From the NCBI GenBank assembly GCA_020426845.1, contig JAGQPF010000471.1, forward strand, positions 1 to 52,681: 52,681 nt of DNA, written 5' to 3'. Positions within the stretch are counted from its first letter, which is position 1. Every line of letters begins with the position of its first letter. The notes under the pieces were generated by a model. It worked only from the letters and a program-made list of their open reading frames with translations. It was not told where the DNA came from and did no database searches. The stretch is from Planctomycetales bacterium. GTDB taxonomy: Bacteria > Planctomycetota > Planctomycetia > Pirellulales > Pirellulaceae. This document shows, piece after piece, positions 16,950-25,011 of this stretch. Both the position numbers and the translations under genes were made by a program.

Positions 16950-18028
16950 ACGGCATCACGATGCGTCGACTCGTCCGATTCGCCTGCTGCCTGACATTGG
17001 CGACATCCGCCTTCGCTCTTCGGCCCGTTCGGGCCTGCGCGGACGATGGCGCCAAGCCCGTGGTCAACTCGATCGGCATGAAGTTGGCGCACATCGCGGC
17101 GGGCGAGTATCAGCGCGGATTCGACACCTCCAATCGGCGCGATCACCGCTTTCACCTGGCGCACCCCTACAGCAACTCGCAGAATTTCAACCTCGAGTCG
17201 CCTGCGCATCGCGTGACGCTCGGCAAGCCGTTCGAGATCGGCGTCACCGAGGTCACTGTGGGGCAATTTCGCCAGTTCGTCGCGGCCACCGATTACAAGA
17301 CCGATGCCGAGCGACTGGGTGGCGCGTTGGGTTGCTTTCCCGACGAGCGAGACTACGTGGATCGCTTTCACAAGTCTCCCGAGATCACTTGGAAGGCGCC
17401 GGGCTTTGCTCAAACCGATTCGCACCCGGTCGTCGCCGTGAGCTGGAACGACGCGCAAAAGTTCTGCGAGTGGCTGTCCAAGCGAGAAGCCGCTCGCTAC
17501 CGTCTGCCCAGCGAGGCCGAGTGGGAGTACGCTTGTCGCGCCGGCACGACCACTTGGTACTCGTGGGGCGAGAAGCCGGACGACGCTTACCGGCACGCCA
17601 ACGTGGCTGACGGCGCCTTGGAGGCGGCCCAGCCCAACACGACGAGGTTTCAGCGCGCGCTGCGACTCGGCGCCGACGAGGGCGATGGCGCGGTGTTCAC
17701 TTCGCCGACGGCGAGCTACGCCGCCAATCCCTGGGGGCTCCACGACATGCACGGCAACGTGTGGGAATGGTGCCAGGATCGCTGGTCCGCGGACCTCTAC
17801 GAACGATTCTTTGACGATGTCCCACGCCAGCAGCGCAAGGATGTTGTCGTTCGCGATCCCCTGTTTCTCGACAAGACCGACCAGCACCAATACGGCGACT
17901 GGCGGGTGATGCGAGGCGGCGCCTGGACGTGTGCCCCCGCCTCCGTTCGCTCGTCGATTCGCACTTTTGCCGAGGCGGCCGACGCTGCGGTCTACACTGG
18001 CTTCCGCGTCGTGCGAGAATCGCCATGA
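16946..18028 (+). CDS. Formylglycine-generating-enzyme-like (SUMF1) exported protein, catalytic cysteines absent
   Basis: This 360-aa protein has a signal peptide and then the FGE-sulfatase fold: E-I-G-V-T-E-V-T-V-G-Q-F, P-V-V-A-V-S-W-N-D-A, Y-R-L-P-S-E-A-E-W-E-Y-A-C-R-A-G, G-L-H-D-M-H-G-N-V-W-E-W and R-V-M-R-G-G-A-W. True FGE binds copper with two Cys after the R-G-G-S motif. Here the equivalent segment reads T-C-A-P-A-S-V-R-S-S-I-R with no matching Cys pair, so sulfatase activation is unlikely. Relatives include non-heme iron enzymes and binding proteins. It starts at 16946 in an ATGA overlap with DUF1552 and ends in an ATGA overlap with the PhnZ-like gene. The fixed stoichiometry this implies suggests a joint role. 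Confidence 0.88.
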   Translation: MNGITMRRLVRFACCLTLATSAFALRPVRACADDGAKPVVNSIGMKLAHIAAGEYQRGFDTSNRRDHRFHLAHPYSNSQNFNLESPAHRVTLGKPFEIGVTEVTVGQFRQFVAATDYKTDAERLGGALGCFPDERDYVDRFHKSPEITWKAPGFAQTDSHPVVAVSWNDAQKFCEWLSKREAARYRLPSEAEWEYACRAGTTTWYSWGEKPDDAYRHANVADGALEAAQPNTTRFQRALRLGADEGDGAVFTSPTASYAANPWGLHDMHGNVWEWCQDRWSADLYERFFDDVPRQQRKDVVVRDPLFLDKTDQHQYGDWRVMRGGAWTCAPASVRSSIRTFAEAADAAVYTGFRVVRESP

Positions 18029-18606
18029 GCTCGCGCCGCCGCCTGACCCGTGCCGACGAGGCCGTGCAGTTGCTCGAGGCCCGCGGCGACTCGGAGTACG
18101 GGGGCGAGGCGGTGACGCAGCGAGAGCATGCGTTGCAGTGCGCCCTGCTGGCCGAGCAGGAGCACGCGTCACCCGAGTTGATCGTGGCCGCGCTGCTGCA
18201 CGACCTGGGGCACATGCTGCATGAACTAGCTGATGACGCCCCGGACCAGGGCATCGATGACCGCCATGAGCACTCGGCCGCCGCGGCGCTGCAGGCATTG
18301 TTTCCGCCCGAGGTGACGGAGCCGATCCGACTGCATGTCGCCGCGAAGCGTTATCTTTGCGCCGTGGACCCGGACTATCTGGCGCAGCTCAGCCAGCCCT
18401 CCATCGTCAGTCTCGAGCTGCAAGGCGGGCCAATGACCAGCGATGAGGCGAACGCATTCGCCGCGAGTCCGCACGCAGACGACGCAGTGCGGCTCAGACG
18501 CTGGGATGACACCGCCAAGGCGCCCGGCTTGCCCACGCCGCCCCTGTCCCACTTCGCAGCCTACGTTAAGCAATCGGCCCGCCCGCGCCGCGACGAACAT
18601 ATGTAG
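18025..18606 (+). CDS. PhnZ-like HD-domain mixed-valence diiron oxygenase
   Basis: This 193-aa protein aligns closely with PhnZ, the oxygenase that cleaves the C-P bond of 2-amino-1-hydroxyethylphosphonate. The expected residues are all present: Y25 and E28 in E-Y-G-G-E, H35, H59-D60 in L-L-H-D-L-G-H, H63, a His at 81 or 83, H104 and K108 in L-H-V-A-A-K-R-Y, and Asp 161 or 162 in R-R-W-D-D. These sit at almost the same numbers as in PhnZ (Y24, E27, H34, H58, D59, H80, H104, K108, D161). The signature L-Q-G-G-P-M also matches. No signal peptide, so cytosolic. PhnY, the hydroxylase that makes the PhnZ substrate, is not nearby. Instead the gene is coupled by ATGA to three exported proteins. Substrate therefore uncertain; TmpB-like oxygenases are alternatives. 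Confidence 0.88.
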   Translation: MSSRRRLTRADEAVQLLEARGDSEYGGEAVTQREHALQCALLAEQEHASPELIVAALLHDLGHMLHELADDAPDQGIDDRHEHSAAAALQALFPPEVTEPIRLHVAAKRYLCAVDPDYLAQLSQPSIVSLELQGGPMTSDEANAFAASPHADDAVRLRRWDDTAKAPGLPTPPLSHFAAYVKQSARPRRDEHM

Positions 18607-18872
18607 TCCGGCAGAAAAATATCTCCGGAACGGCTGGAATCTCTTCACCCTCTGCATGGCGCGCTTTACACTGCGCTAAGCTGAAGGCCCTCTCTTCCTC
18701 TCCGGTTGCTTGCAAAGGGGACATTCGTCCACCCTCGCGGCCTCCGCCTCCTCCTCTTCACTATTGGACCGTCAAGACTTGGTTTTGGGGTTGGAAAACT
18801 CGCGAAGTCGTGGCAAGCCACGAGTTTGGGACGGCGGCCAACCCAACGTATTAGAGTTGACGGGCATTAGCC
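18607..18872. promoter_or_regulatory. Gap upstream of heptaheme cytochrome, with TCGTGGC-AA-GCCACGA hairpin
   Basis: This 266-base gap holds no gene I can support. It contains a perfect 7-bp hairpin with a two-base loop at 18808-18823, about 50 bases ahead of the cytochrome start. No convincing -35/-10 pair is visible. Confidence 0.55.
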
Positions 18873-20834
18873 ATGCGTTTTAAGTCCCTTCTCGTCTTGG
18901 TGATGCTGTCGATCGTCGCGGTCGCGGTCTACCGATCTCGAGTCGCTCTGCGCACACCCGGCTCCAACAACGGCGACGGCCCCAAAACGCCGGACGCGGC
19001 GCCGGTCGTCGCGCGACTGCCGCGACCGCCGGCGCCGACGGAGGGCTTTGTCGGCAGCAACGCCTGCCGCGAGTGCCACCCCAAGGTCGTCGACGAATAT
19101 CTGTCGACGCACCCGATGGCTCGCTCGATGCAGGAGATTGGCGCAGGTGATCCAACCCAGGCGACAATACGGGTCGAACCGGAGGGCAGCGATCGCTATT
19201 ACCAGATCAAACAAGACGCCTCGGGAGTTTGGCATCACGAAACGGTGCGAGACTCCGAGAGCGATGCGCTCCCCCTGAGCGACATTAAATATCAAGTGCG
19301 ATTCGGAATTGGCTCGAGCGTCCGCGGTCGCACCTACTTGCTGCAGCGTGGCGAGCGACTGTTTCAATCTCCCATCTCGTGGTACGAGCATGGCCAGCAA
19401 TGGGATCTGGCGCCGGGCTACCACGCGAAAGGGCATGCGCGATTCGATCGACTGATGGGCGAGTCATGTCTCGCCTGTCACGCGGGCCGCATGAACACCT
19501 TGCATCCCGGCGACAACCGATACGACCCGCAGACGCCGTTTGCCGAGATCTCGATCGGCTGCGAACGCTGTCACGGACCGGGACAGCCACATATCGACTT
19601 TCGCCGCCAGCTCGCCGCTTCCCAAGGCGCCAAGGCGGCTGCACTGGAGGCGGAGGCGGATCTGGCTGCGATTGATGGCGTGGGCGGCGCGGATCCGATC
19701 GTCAACCCCGCGAAGCTGCCACCCTCGCTTCGCGACAGCGTCTGCAACCAATGCCACTTGCAGGGCGACGCAGTCGTGCGGCGCTATGGCCGCGAGTTCG
19801 GTGACTTCCGGCCGGGCGATCACTTGGCCAACCACCAGTCGACCTTTGTGCACAGCGACGAGCACGCTTGGGACACCGTCGCCCAATATCTGCAGATGGT
19901 GTCGAGTCGCTGCTATCGGGAGAGCAACGGCGCGCTCGGCTGCATCTCCTGTCATGACCCACACTCCAAGCCCAGCGCCGAGCAGCGCGAGCCACACTTC
20001 AACCAGCGCTGCCAAACCTGCCACGCGGCGTCGGCCAACTCCGTCTGTTCGCTGTCCGCCGAGCAACAACAGGCAAAGGGCGGATCTTGCATCGCGTGCC
20101 ACATGCCGCGCGGCGCAGCGTTCGACGTCCCGCACACGGCCGCCACGGACCATCGCGTGCCTCGCCGTCCCGAGGATGCCACTGAGTCGGCCAAGGACCA
20201 ATCGGCTCCGTCGGAGATGGTGGATATCGACAGCACCACGCTGATTGGCGCCGACGAAGTCGACATGTCGCCGCGCGAGCGACGCCGCGCCTTGGGGCTG
20301 GCTCGAATGACTCAGGTCCGGCTCACGCAGAATCGCTCCGAGGCGTTGCTGGCCGTCGACGAGCTCAGTCCAGCGGCGGACTTTGCCGAATCACTGAATG
20401 CGCTGCATGACGACTACGTCGCGCTCGAGGCGCTCGGCTTGGCCTACGCGCTGACGATGCAAGAGACTCGAGCGGAGCAGTGCTGGCTGCAAGTCCTGCA
20501 GCACCGGCCTGACTACGATCCGGTCCACCGCTTCCTGGCCCAGATGTACTCGGGGCGTCGCGACTTATCACGCGCCCTCCAACATCTGGAGCAGTACTTG
20601 AACCGCAATGAGCATGAAGCGGACATGCAGTTTTTCAAAGCGATGCTGCTGTCGGACATGGGGGACATTCGCGGGGCCGTTGCCGCCGCCGAGCATGCCT
20701 CGCGGCTCGACCCCGCCAAACTTCAATTCCACCGCTGGTTAGCCGAGGTCTACACGACGATGGAAGACACGACTCGCGCGCGCCGTCATCAGCGGTTTAT
20801 CGAACAGCTGGAACGCACGCTGGGACGCCGTTGA
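18873..20834 (+). CDS. Seven-heme cytochrome c with C-terminal TPRs
   Basis: This 653-aa protein begins with a membrane-anchor or signal segment (L-L-V-L-V-M-L-S-I-V-A-V-A-V) and has seven CxxCH heme sites in order: C-R-E-C-H (65-69), C-L-A-C-H, C-E-R-C-H, C-N-Q-C-H, C-I-S-C-H, C-Q-T-C-H and C-I-A-C-H-M-P. The heme part resembles the cytochrome c554/c-prime group of multiheme proteins. After about residue 450 it changes to TPR-like helices (Y-D-P-V-H-R-F-L-A-Q-M-Y, then L-Q-H-L-E-Q-Y-L). It should act outside the cytoplasmic membrane in electron transfer. Heme-TPR fusions are common in planctomycetes, but the redox partners are unknown. It is the only gene of its unit and ends at a strong repeat hairpin. 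Confidence 0.9.
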   Translation: MRFKSLLVLVMLSIVAVAVYRSRVALRTPGSNNGDGPKTPDAAPVVARLPRPPAPTEGFVGSNACRECHPKVVDEYLSTHPMARSMQEIGAGDPTQATIRVEPEGSDRYYQIKQDASGVWHHETVRDSESDALPLSDIKYQVRFGIGSSVRGRTYLLQRGERLFQSPISWYEHGQQWDLAPGYHAKGHARFDRLMGESCLACHAGRMNTLHPGDNRYDPQTPFAEISIGCERCHGPGQPHIDFRRQLAASQGAKAAALEAEADLAAIDGVGGADPIVNPAKLPPSLRDSVCNQCHLQGDAVVRRYGREFGDFRPGDHLANHQSTFVHSDEHAWDTVAQYLQMVSSRCYRESNGALGCISCHDPHSKPSAEQREPHFNQRCQTCHAASANSVCSLSAEQQQAKGGSCIACHMPRGAAFDVPHTAATDHRVPRRPEDATESAKDQSAPSEMVDIDSTTLIGADEVDMSPRERRRALGLARMTQVRLTQNRSEALLAVDELSPAADFAESLNALHDDYVALEALGLAYALTMQETRAEQCWLQVLQHRPDYDPVHRFLAQMYSGRRDLSRALQHLEQYLNRNEHEADMQFFKAMLLSDMGDIRGAVAAAEHASRLDPAKLQFHRWLAEVYTTMEDTTRARRHQRFIEQLERTLGRR

Positions 20835-20836
20835 AA

Positions 20837-20977
20837 AAGGAAACCCGAAGCGTTAGAGCGTTAGCGAGGGATTGCATCGCCGATGGGCTGCGGCGGTGCG
20901 ATCCCTCACCTCCTCGGTGGTCGATGGGGCCCAGCGGCGCGAACTCTCGCTGACGCTCTGACGCTTCGGGTTACCTT
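20837..20977. repeat. Large inverted repeat after the heptaheme cytochrome gene
   Basis: Two 32-bp arms at 20837-20868 and 20946-20977 are inverted copies with three mismatches. Each contains the core AAACCCGAAGCGTnAG seen at other gene ends here. The sequence between the arms is also partly self-complementary (GGGATTGCATCGCC against GGCGGTGCGATCCC), so the whole can fold into one long imperfect stem. It begins about 3 bases after the cytochrome stop and ends about 120 bases before the lipoprotein start. Confidence 0.85.
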
Positions 20978-21098
20978 ACCTTTCCCAAAGTTCACGGGAA
21001 TACTGCTTGACCGTCGGGGATCAAGGTGCAGGCTCTGGTGCTTGAGCCAGCACTCGAAGTTTTCCAGCTTTCGCGTCTCACTTCCCGAGGAGATCGCC

Positions 21099-22445
21099 AT
21101 GCGCCAGGTCGTTCCGGTATCGCGCGGCTTCCGTATCGCCAGCACGCTCGGTTGGCTGGGGCTGATCGCGGCGTCTTTGACGGGTTGCACTCGCTCCGAG
21201 TTCGATCTGCAACTCGAACCCAAGGGAGGTGAGCTGAGTCGGGAGCTGACGATTGCCGGCGGCGATCCGGGCTCGGCGCCAAGATTGACGGCGGACGAGG
21301 CGCAGCGGCTGGAAACGATCTATGGCAAGCGGCCGGGGGGCGGCGGTCCGTTTCAAGTTGCCAAGAGCTTTCGCCGCGACTTGCCGGACGACGTCGGAGG
21401 CAAGGGCGCCTACGTCTACTGGGAGTCATCGCTGGGCGGCCTCGCCATTTACGGTGAGCAATTCCGAGGCGAGGCCGACTACGCCGATCTGCTCGAGGCC
21501 CGACTCAAGACGGCCGACGCCGTGGCCGATTTGGTGCGAGATTGGGCGCTGGAGCAGGCCGCGGACAAACCGTCGCAAGCTCGCGTCCGCCAGTGGTTTG
21601 ACGTCGACCTGCGGAAGGACCTGCGTGGGTTGACCGCACTGATGGCCATGAGCCATTTCGAATTGCATGCGGGGCGATCGAAAACGGTATTCTCGCGAGC
21701 GCTGATGTATCTCTGGGACCGCGGCTATGTGGATCCGGATCGATTGCCGAGCTGGCAGCGTGCGTTCGAGAGCGAGAATCCAGCGTCAGTGTTAGAGGCC
21801 GTTTGCGAAATACTCGATTGGCGCTTGCGGGCGGAGCCGGGAGTTCGCAACGCCCTGCCGGTGCTCGCCGACAGCGATGCCTTGAGAGGCTCTTTTTCCA
21901 CGTACTTGGATGGCGCCGTCGAACGGCTGAGTTTGTTGCCCACAATGCGCCCGCCGAATCCCGAGAAGCCGACAAAGCCCGAGGAGTTGTTTGGAGCAGC
22001 GGTCGGGTTTGCCCTGCTCGGCCAGCCTTTGTTGCATTACCACGACAACATCCGCTCACAGCTCCGCCTCAAGCAAGCTCCACTGGCGACCAACGGCGAA
22101 TGGGACCCGGCTGACAAGAAGGTGACATGGAACTGGCAGCTCTCCGTGCCCGGCGAGTACCTGCCCGAGTTGCGGCTGCCGAGCGGCCAGTTCGCCGCTT
22201 GGGTCGAGCCGAACGAAGCGTACCAAACCAAGCGGTTCGGCAAAGTGCTGCTCGATGGCGAGCCGCTCGCCAAATACGTCATGTGGCGACGGGGACTCAC
22301 CGACGCGGAAGGGCGACTTTGGGACGCGTTTATGGATGGCCTTGCGCCAACGGACGATCTGGCCGCCCGCATCGGCGCCTTCGAGTTCCCGGGCGACTCG
22401 GATAGGAAGCTCATCGAACGCCCCAGGCAGTTGATGACCCAGTAG
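21099..22445 (+). CDS. Hypothetical lipoprotein
   Basis: This 448-aa protein has an N-terminal hydrophobic segment ending in the lipobox S-L-T-G-C, so it should be lipid-anchored at Cys. The mature protein is rich in charged residues and Trp, with no repeats or metal motifs. The middle has L-T-A-L-M-A-M-S-H-F-E-L-H-A-G-R and the C-terminal third has W-D-P-A-D-K-K-V-T-W-N-W-Q-L-S-V-P-G. I do not recognise the family. The start at 21099 is chosen because a GAGGAGA site lies just upstream and the signal peptide begins there; an in-frame extension to 20883 would run through repeat sequence. A repeat follows directly after the stop. Confidence 0.82.
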   Translation: MRQVVPVSRGFRIASTLGWLGLIAASLTGCTRSEFDLQLEPKGGELSRELTIAGGDPGSAPRLTADEAQRLETIYGKRPGGGGPFQVAKSFRRDLPDDVGGKGAYVYWESSLGGLAIYGEQFRGEADYADLLEARLKTADAVADLVRDWALEQAADKPSQARVRQWFDVDLRKDLRGLTALMAMSHFELHAGRSKTVFSRALMYLWDRGYVDPDRLPSWQRAFESENPASVLEAVCEILDWRLRAEPGVRNALPVLADSDALRGSFSTYLDGAVERLSLLPTMRPPNPEKPTKPEELFGAAVGFALLGQPLLHYHDNIRSQLRLKQAPLATNGEWDPADKKVTWNWQLSVPGEYLPELRLPSGQFAAWVEPNEAYQTKRFGKVLLDGEPLAKYVMWRRGLTDAEGRLWDAFMDGLAPTDDLAARIGAFEFPGDSDRKLIERPRQLMTQ

Positions 22446-22498
22446 CGAGGGGCTGCTCGCCGCTCGCGGGCGAGGACGCCCACGCTACGGACGATCTT
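22446..22498. repeat. Interspersed GGGCGAGGACGCCCA element, copy 1
   Basis: This 53-base element between a plus-strand stop and a minus-strand stop matches, in reverse orientation, the sequence at 52423-52472, and shares its core with the 69-bp tandem units at 52534-52681. It contains GGGCGAGGACGCCC, a small hairpin. Confidence 0.8.
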
Positions 22499-22507
22499 TG
22501 CGGCAGC

Positions 22508-23371
22508 TCACTGCTTCGCCAGATGTTTGGCGAGCATCAGCGTGATCTCCTCGGCGGCGTGCTGCTTCATCAGGCCGAGATTGTGGCCCACCTCGGGAAT
22601 CGCGCGAAAGCCGTGCTCGAGCTTGAGCTGCTCGAGGTGCGGCAGCAGTTTCTTATGGGCCTCGAACAATCGATCGTCCTCGCCGACAACCATCATCAAT
22701 CCCGTGCGACCGCGGATCTTGTCCGCGTTGGCGCGGCTGTAAGCCACGATCGTGTCATCGCCCTCGGCGCCCCAGTCGATGGCGGCCGAGAACGTCGCGG
22801 CCGCACAGAACATGTCCGGGTATTTGCAGACGAATCGCAGCGAGGCGTCACCTCCCATCGACCAGCCGCTCAAGGCCCTCCCGTCCCGGCGAGCGATCGT
22901 TCGGTAGGTGCGGTCGACGTGAGGAATCAACTCGCGAATCAAAAACGTCTCCGACTTGACGTTGCCGTCGGGCCAATCCCGATACTTGCTGAAGTGGCCG
23001 CCGTTGGGGTAGACGTAGATGACATCCGCGATCCGCCCGGCCGCGATCAATCGGCGGACCATGGAAGGGTCCGCGTCGGAACGCTCCGATCCGCCCGCCC
23101 CATGCAGGAAGTACACGACGGGATATCGCCTGTCGAGGCTTTGCTCATAGCTCGGTGGCAGGTAGATGTTGTAGCCGACATCGCGACGCATCGATTCGCT
23201 GCGGAGCGTATGGTGCGTTGTTCCCGGCGCCGCTTCATCGACAACCCATTGCCACTCTTCCGGCGGGGCATTCCAGCGGACTTTCCGCTGCGCCGACGCG
23301 GGGGAGACAATGGCAAGGATCGCCAGAGCCAATCCCATGGCAAGTAGGCAAGAGCAGGGTTTGACCGGCAT
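22508..23371 (-). CDS. Exported esterase of the esterase D / feruloyl-esterase-like family
   Basis: This 287-aa alpha/beta hydrolase has a signal peptide (V-K-P-C-S-C-L-L-A-M-G-L-A-L-A-I). The strand V-V-Y-F-L-H-G-A-G-G forms the oxyanion region, the nucleophile elbow is G-W-S-M-G-G, an acid follows in V-V-G-E-D-D-R-L-F, and the catalytic His is in E-V-G-H-N-L-G. It should hydrolyse ester side groups, possibly acetyl or feruloyl groups on polysaccharides, outside the cytoplasm. ATG at 23371 is preferred over the TTG at 23407 because it opens directly into the signal peptide. It lies opposite to and upstream of the BNR-4/sulfatase pair, which points to glycan breakdown; substrate unproven. Confidence 0.88.
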   Translation of the reverse strand: MPVKPCSCLLAMGLALAILAIVSPASAQRKVRWNAPPEEWQWVVDEAAPGTTHHTLRSESMRRDVGYNIYLPPSYEQSLDRRYPVVYFLHGAGGSERSDADPSMVRRLIAAGRIADVIYVYPNGGHFSKYRDWPDGNVKSETFLIRELIPHVDRTYRTIARRDGRALSGWSMGGDASLRFVCKYPDMFCAAATFSAAIDWGAEGDDTIVAYSRANADKIRGRTGLMMVVGEDDRLFEAHKKLLPHLEQLKLEHGFRAIPEVGHNLGLMKQHAAEEITLMLAKHLAKQ

Positions 23372-23483
23372 GGGCGTCAATCTCGTGAAGGCAGTGTTGC
23401 TTGCCAAGGCGCCGGACGCCGAATATCGTCGGGGCGTCCGATGTACATCAACAGTCTTCTAGCTTAACGGGAGTGAATCGCGC

Positions 23484-25010
23484 ATGCGACAACGGGTCTG
23501 GGATTGGAGAGCGTCCTGCGCACTCTTTTGCGCACTTTGTTTCCCATTGGGCGCCGCTTGGCTAGCGAGCGGGGCCGCAAAGCTCGCCGCACAGGAGTCC
23601 GTGACGCTCAACGAGAAGGCGGACGGCTATCGCGGCATCTGGTACATGAACCAGCCGTCCAACGACGAGTACGTCTATAAGTACAGCGGCGGCCTGGGGA
23701 CTTACTGCGCCAAGCACAAGCCGTTTGCGATCTACTGCGAGGCGGTCGGCAAGACGTTTTTCTGCTACGGGGGCGCCACGGCGGAGAACAGCCGTCGCTT
23801 GCTGCACATGGTCTCCTACTTTGATCATGCGACCAAGAGCGTGCCACGCCCCACCGTGCTGCTCGATAAGCGAACCGACGACGCGCATGACAACCCCGTG
23901 ATCTCCATTGACAACGACGGGCATCTTTGGATCTTCTCCACGTCGCATGGCAGGTCGCGGCCCTCCTATATTCATCGCAGCAAACGTCCGTACGATATCG
24001 ACGAGTTCGAGCTCGTTCCGGCGACGCGAGCTGATGGCGACTCGCGAACCCCGATCACGAACTTTTCCTATATGCAAGTCTGGCATGCGCCTCGAGCAGG
24101 TTTTCAGGCTTTTTTCACTCGCTACAGCTACCCCGCCGCGCGCACCATCTGCTTCATGAACAGCCCGGACGGCCGCCAATGGAGCGAGTGGCAGCGAATC
24201 GCCGCCATTGAGCAGGGCCACTATCAAGTCACCGGCAGCGGCCGCGCAAAGTTGGGCTCGATGTTCAACTACCATCCCGATGGCAAAGGGCTGAACTGGC
24301 GCACCAATCTCTACTACGTTGAGTCAGCCGATTACGGCAAGAGCTGGCAGACCGTCGGCGGCAAGCCGCTGGAGCTTCCGCTGACCGACGTCCGCAACGA
24401 TGCGCTGATTCGCGATTACGAGTCGGAGCAGCTCAACGTCTATCTCAAGGACTTACGATTCGACGAACAGGACCGGCCAGTGCTGCTGTACATCACCAGC
24501 AAGGGATATGAATCGGGGCCGAAGAATGACCCGCGCAGCTGGACCGTCGCTCGTTGGACGGGCGAGGCCGGTGACTCCGATGCGGACAATCCCGGAAGAG
24601 GAAAACGAGCGGGTTGGCGTTACTCGACAATCACCACCTCCGACAACAACTATGACATGGGCGAGTTGTGGCTGTTGAGCGACGATGATTGGCGCGTGAT
24701 CGGCCCTACCGAACATGGCCCGCAGCCGTACAACCCGGGCGGCGAAGTTGCGATGTGGCAAAGCCGGAATCGAGGCGAGACATGGGCGCGGATGCGGCAA
24801 CTCACTCGAAACAGCTCGATGAATCACACCTATGTCCGCCGTGTCTTGAACTCGCACCCGGATTTCATCGCGATCTGGGCGGACGGCCACGGTCGCCAGC
24901 CGTCCGAGTCGCGGCTGTACTTTGCCAATGCCAATGGCGATGTGTTTCGCTTGCCTCCGCAGATGGCAGGCGAAACCGCTCAGCCGACTCCCGTCCGGGA
25001 GGAACGCTGA
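23484..25010 (+). CDS. Exported BNR-4 beta-propeller protein
   Basis: This 508-aa protein has a signal peptide (residues about 1-36) followed by a beta-propeller of the BNR-4 repeat type: A-D-G-Y-R-G-I-W-Y-M-N-Q, K-Y-S-G-G-L-G-T-Y, D-D-A-H-D-N-P-V-I-S-I-D, and late A-I-W-A-D-G-H-G-R-Q. Relatives include polysaccharide lyases active on sulfated or uronic-acid glycans, and others of unknown role. Conserved His, Tyr and Arg are present, but I cannot assign a catalytic set. Its stop lies one base before the ATG of a sulfatase, so the two are probably translated together as a small glycan-utilisation pair. A weak GGGAG precedes the start. Confidence 0.87.
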   Translation: MRQRVWDWRASCALFCALCFPLGAAWLASGAAKLAAQESVTLNEKADGYRGIWYMNQPSNDEYVYKYSGGLGTYCAKHKPFAIYCEAVGKTFFCYGGATAENSRRLLHMVSYFDHATKSVPRPTVLLDKRTDDAHDNPVISIDNDGHLWIFSTSHGRSRPSYIHRSKRPYDIDEFELVPATRADGDSRTPITNFSYMQVWHAPRAGFQAFFTRYSYPAARTICFMNSPDGRQWSEWQRIAAIEQGHYQVTGSGRAKLGSMFNYHPDGKGLNWRTNLYYVESADYGKSWQTVGGKPLELPLTDVRNDALIRDYESEQLNVYLKDLRFDEQDRPVLLYITSKGYESGPKNDPRSWTVARWTGEAGDSDADNPGRGKRAGWRYSTITTSDNNYDMGELWLLSDDDWRVIGPTEHGPQPYNPGGEVAMWQSRNRGETWARMRQLTRNSSMNHTYVRRVLNSHPDFIAIWADGHGRQPSESRLYFANANGDVFRLPPQMAGETAQPTPVREER

Positions 25011-25011
25011 C

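Noticed and set aside
16946-18028. FGE-like gene as the activator of the sulfatases in the window
   Set aside because: The two copper-binding cysteines are missing from the expected segment.
16664-18298. A 544-codon minus-strand open frame opposite the DUF1552/FGE-like/PhnZ-like genes
   Set aside because: It is Arg/Pro/Ala-rich and antisense to three clearly conserved genes. Long shadow frames are expected at this GC content.
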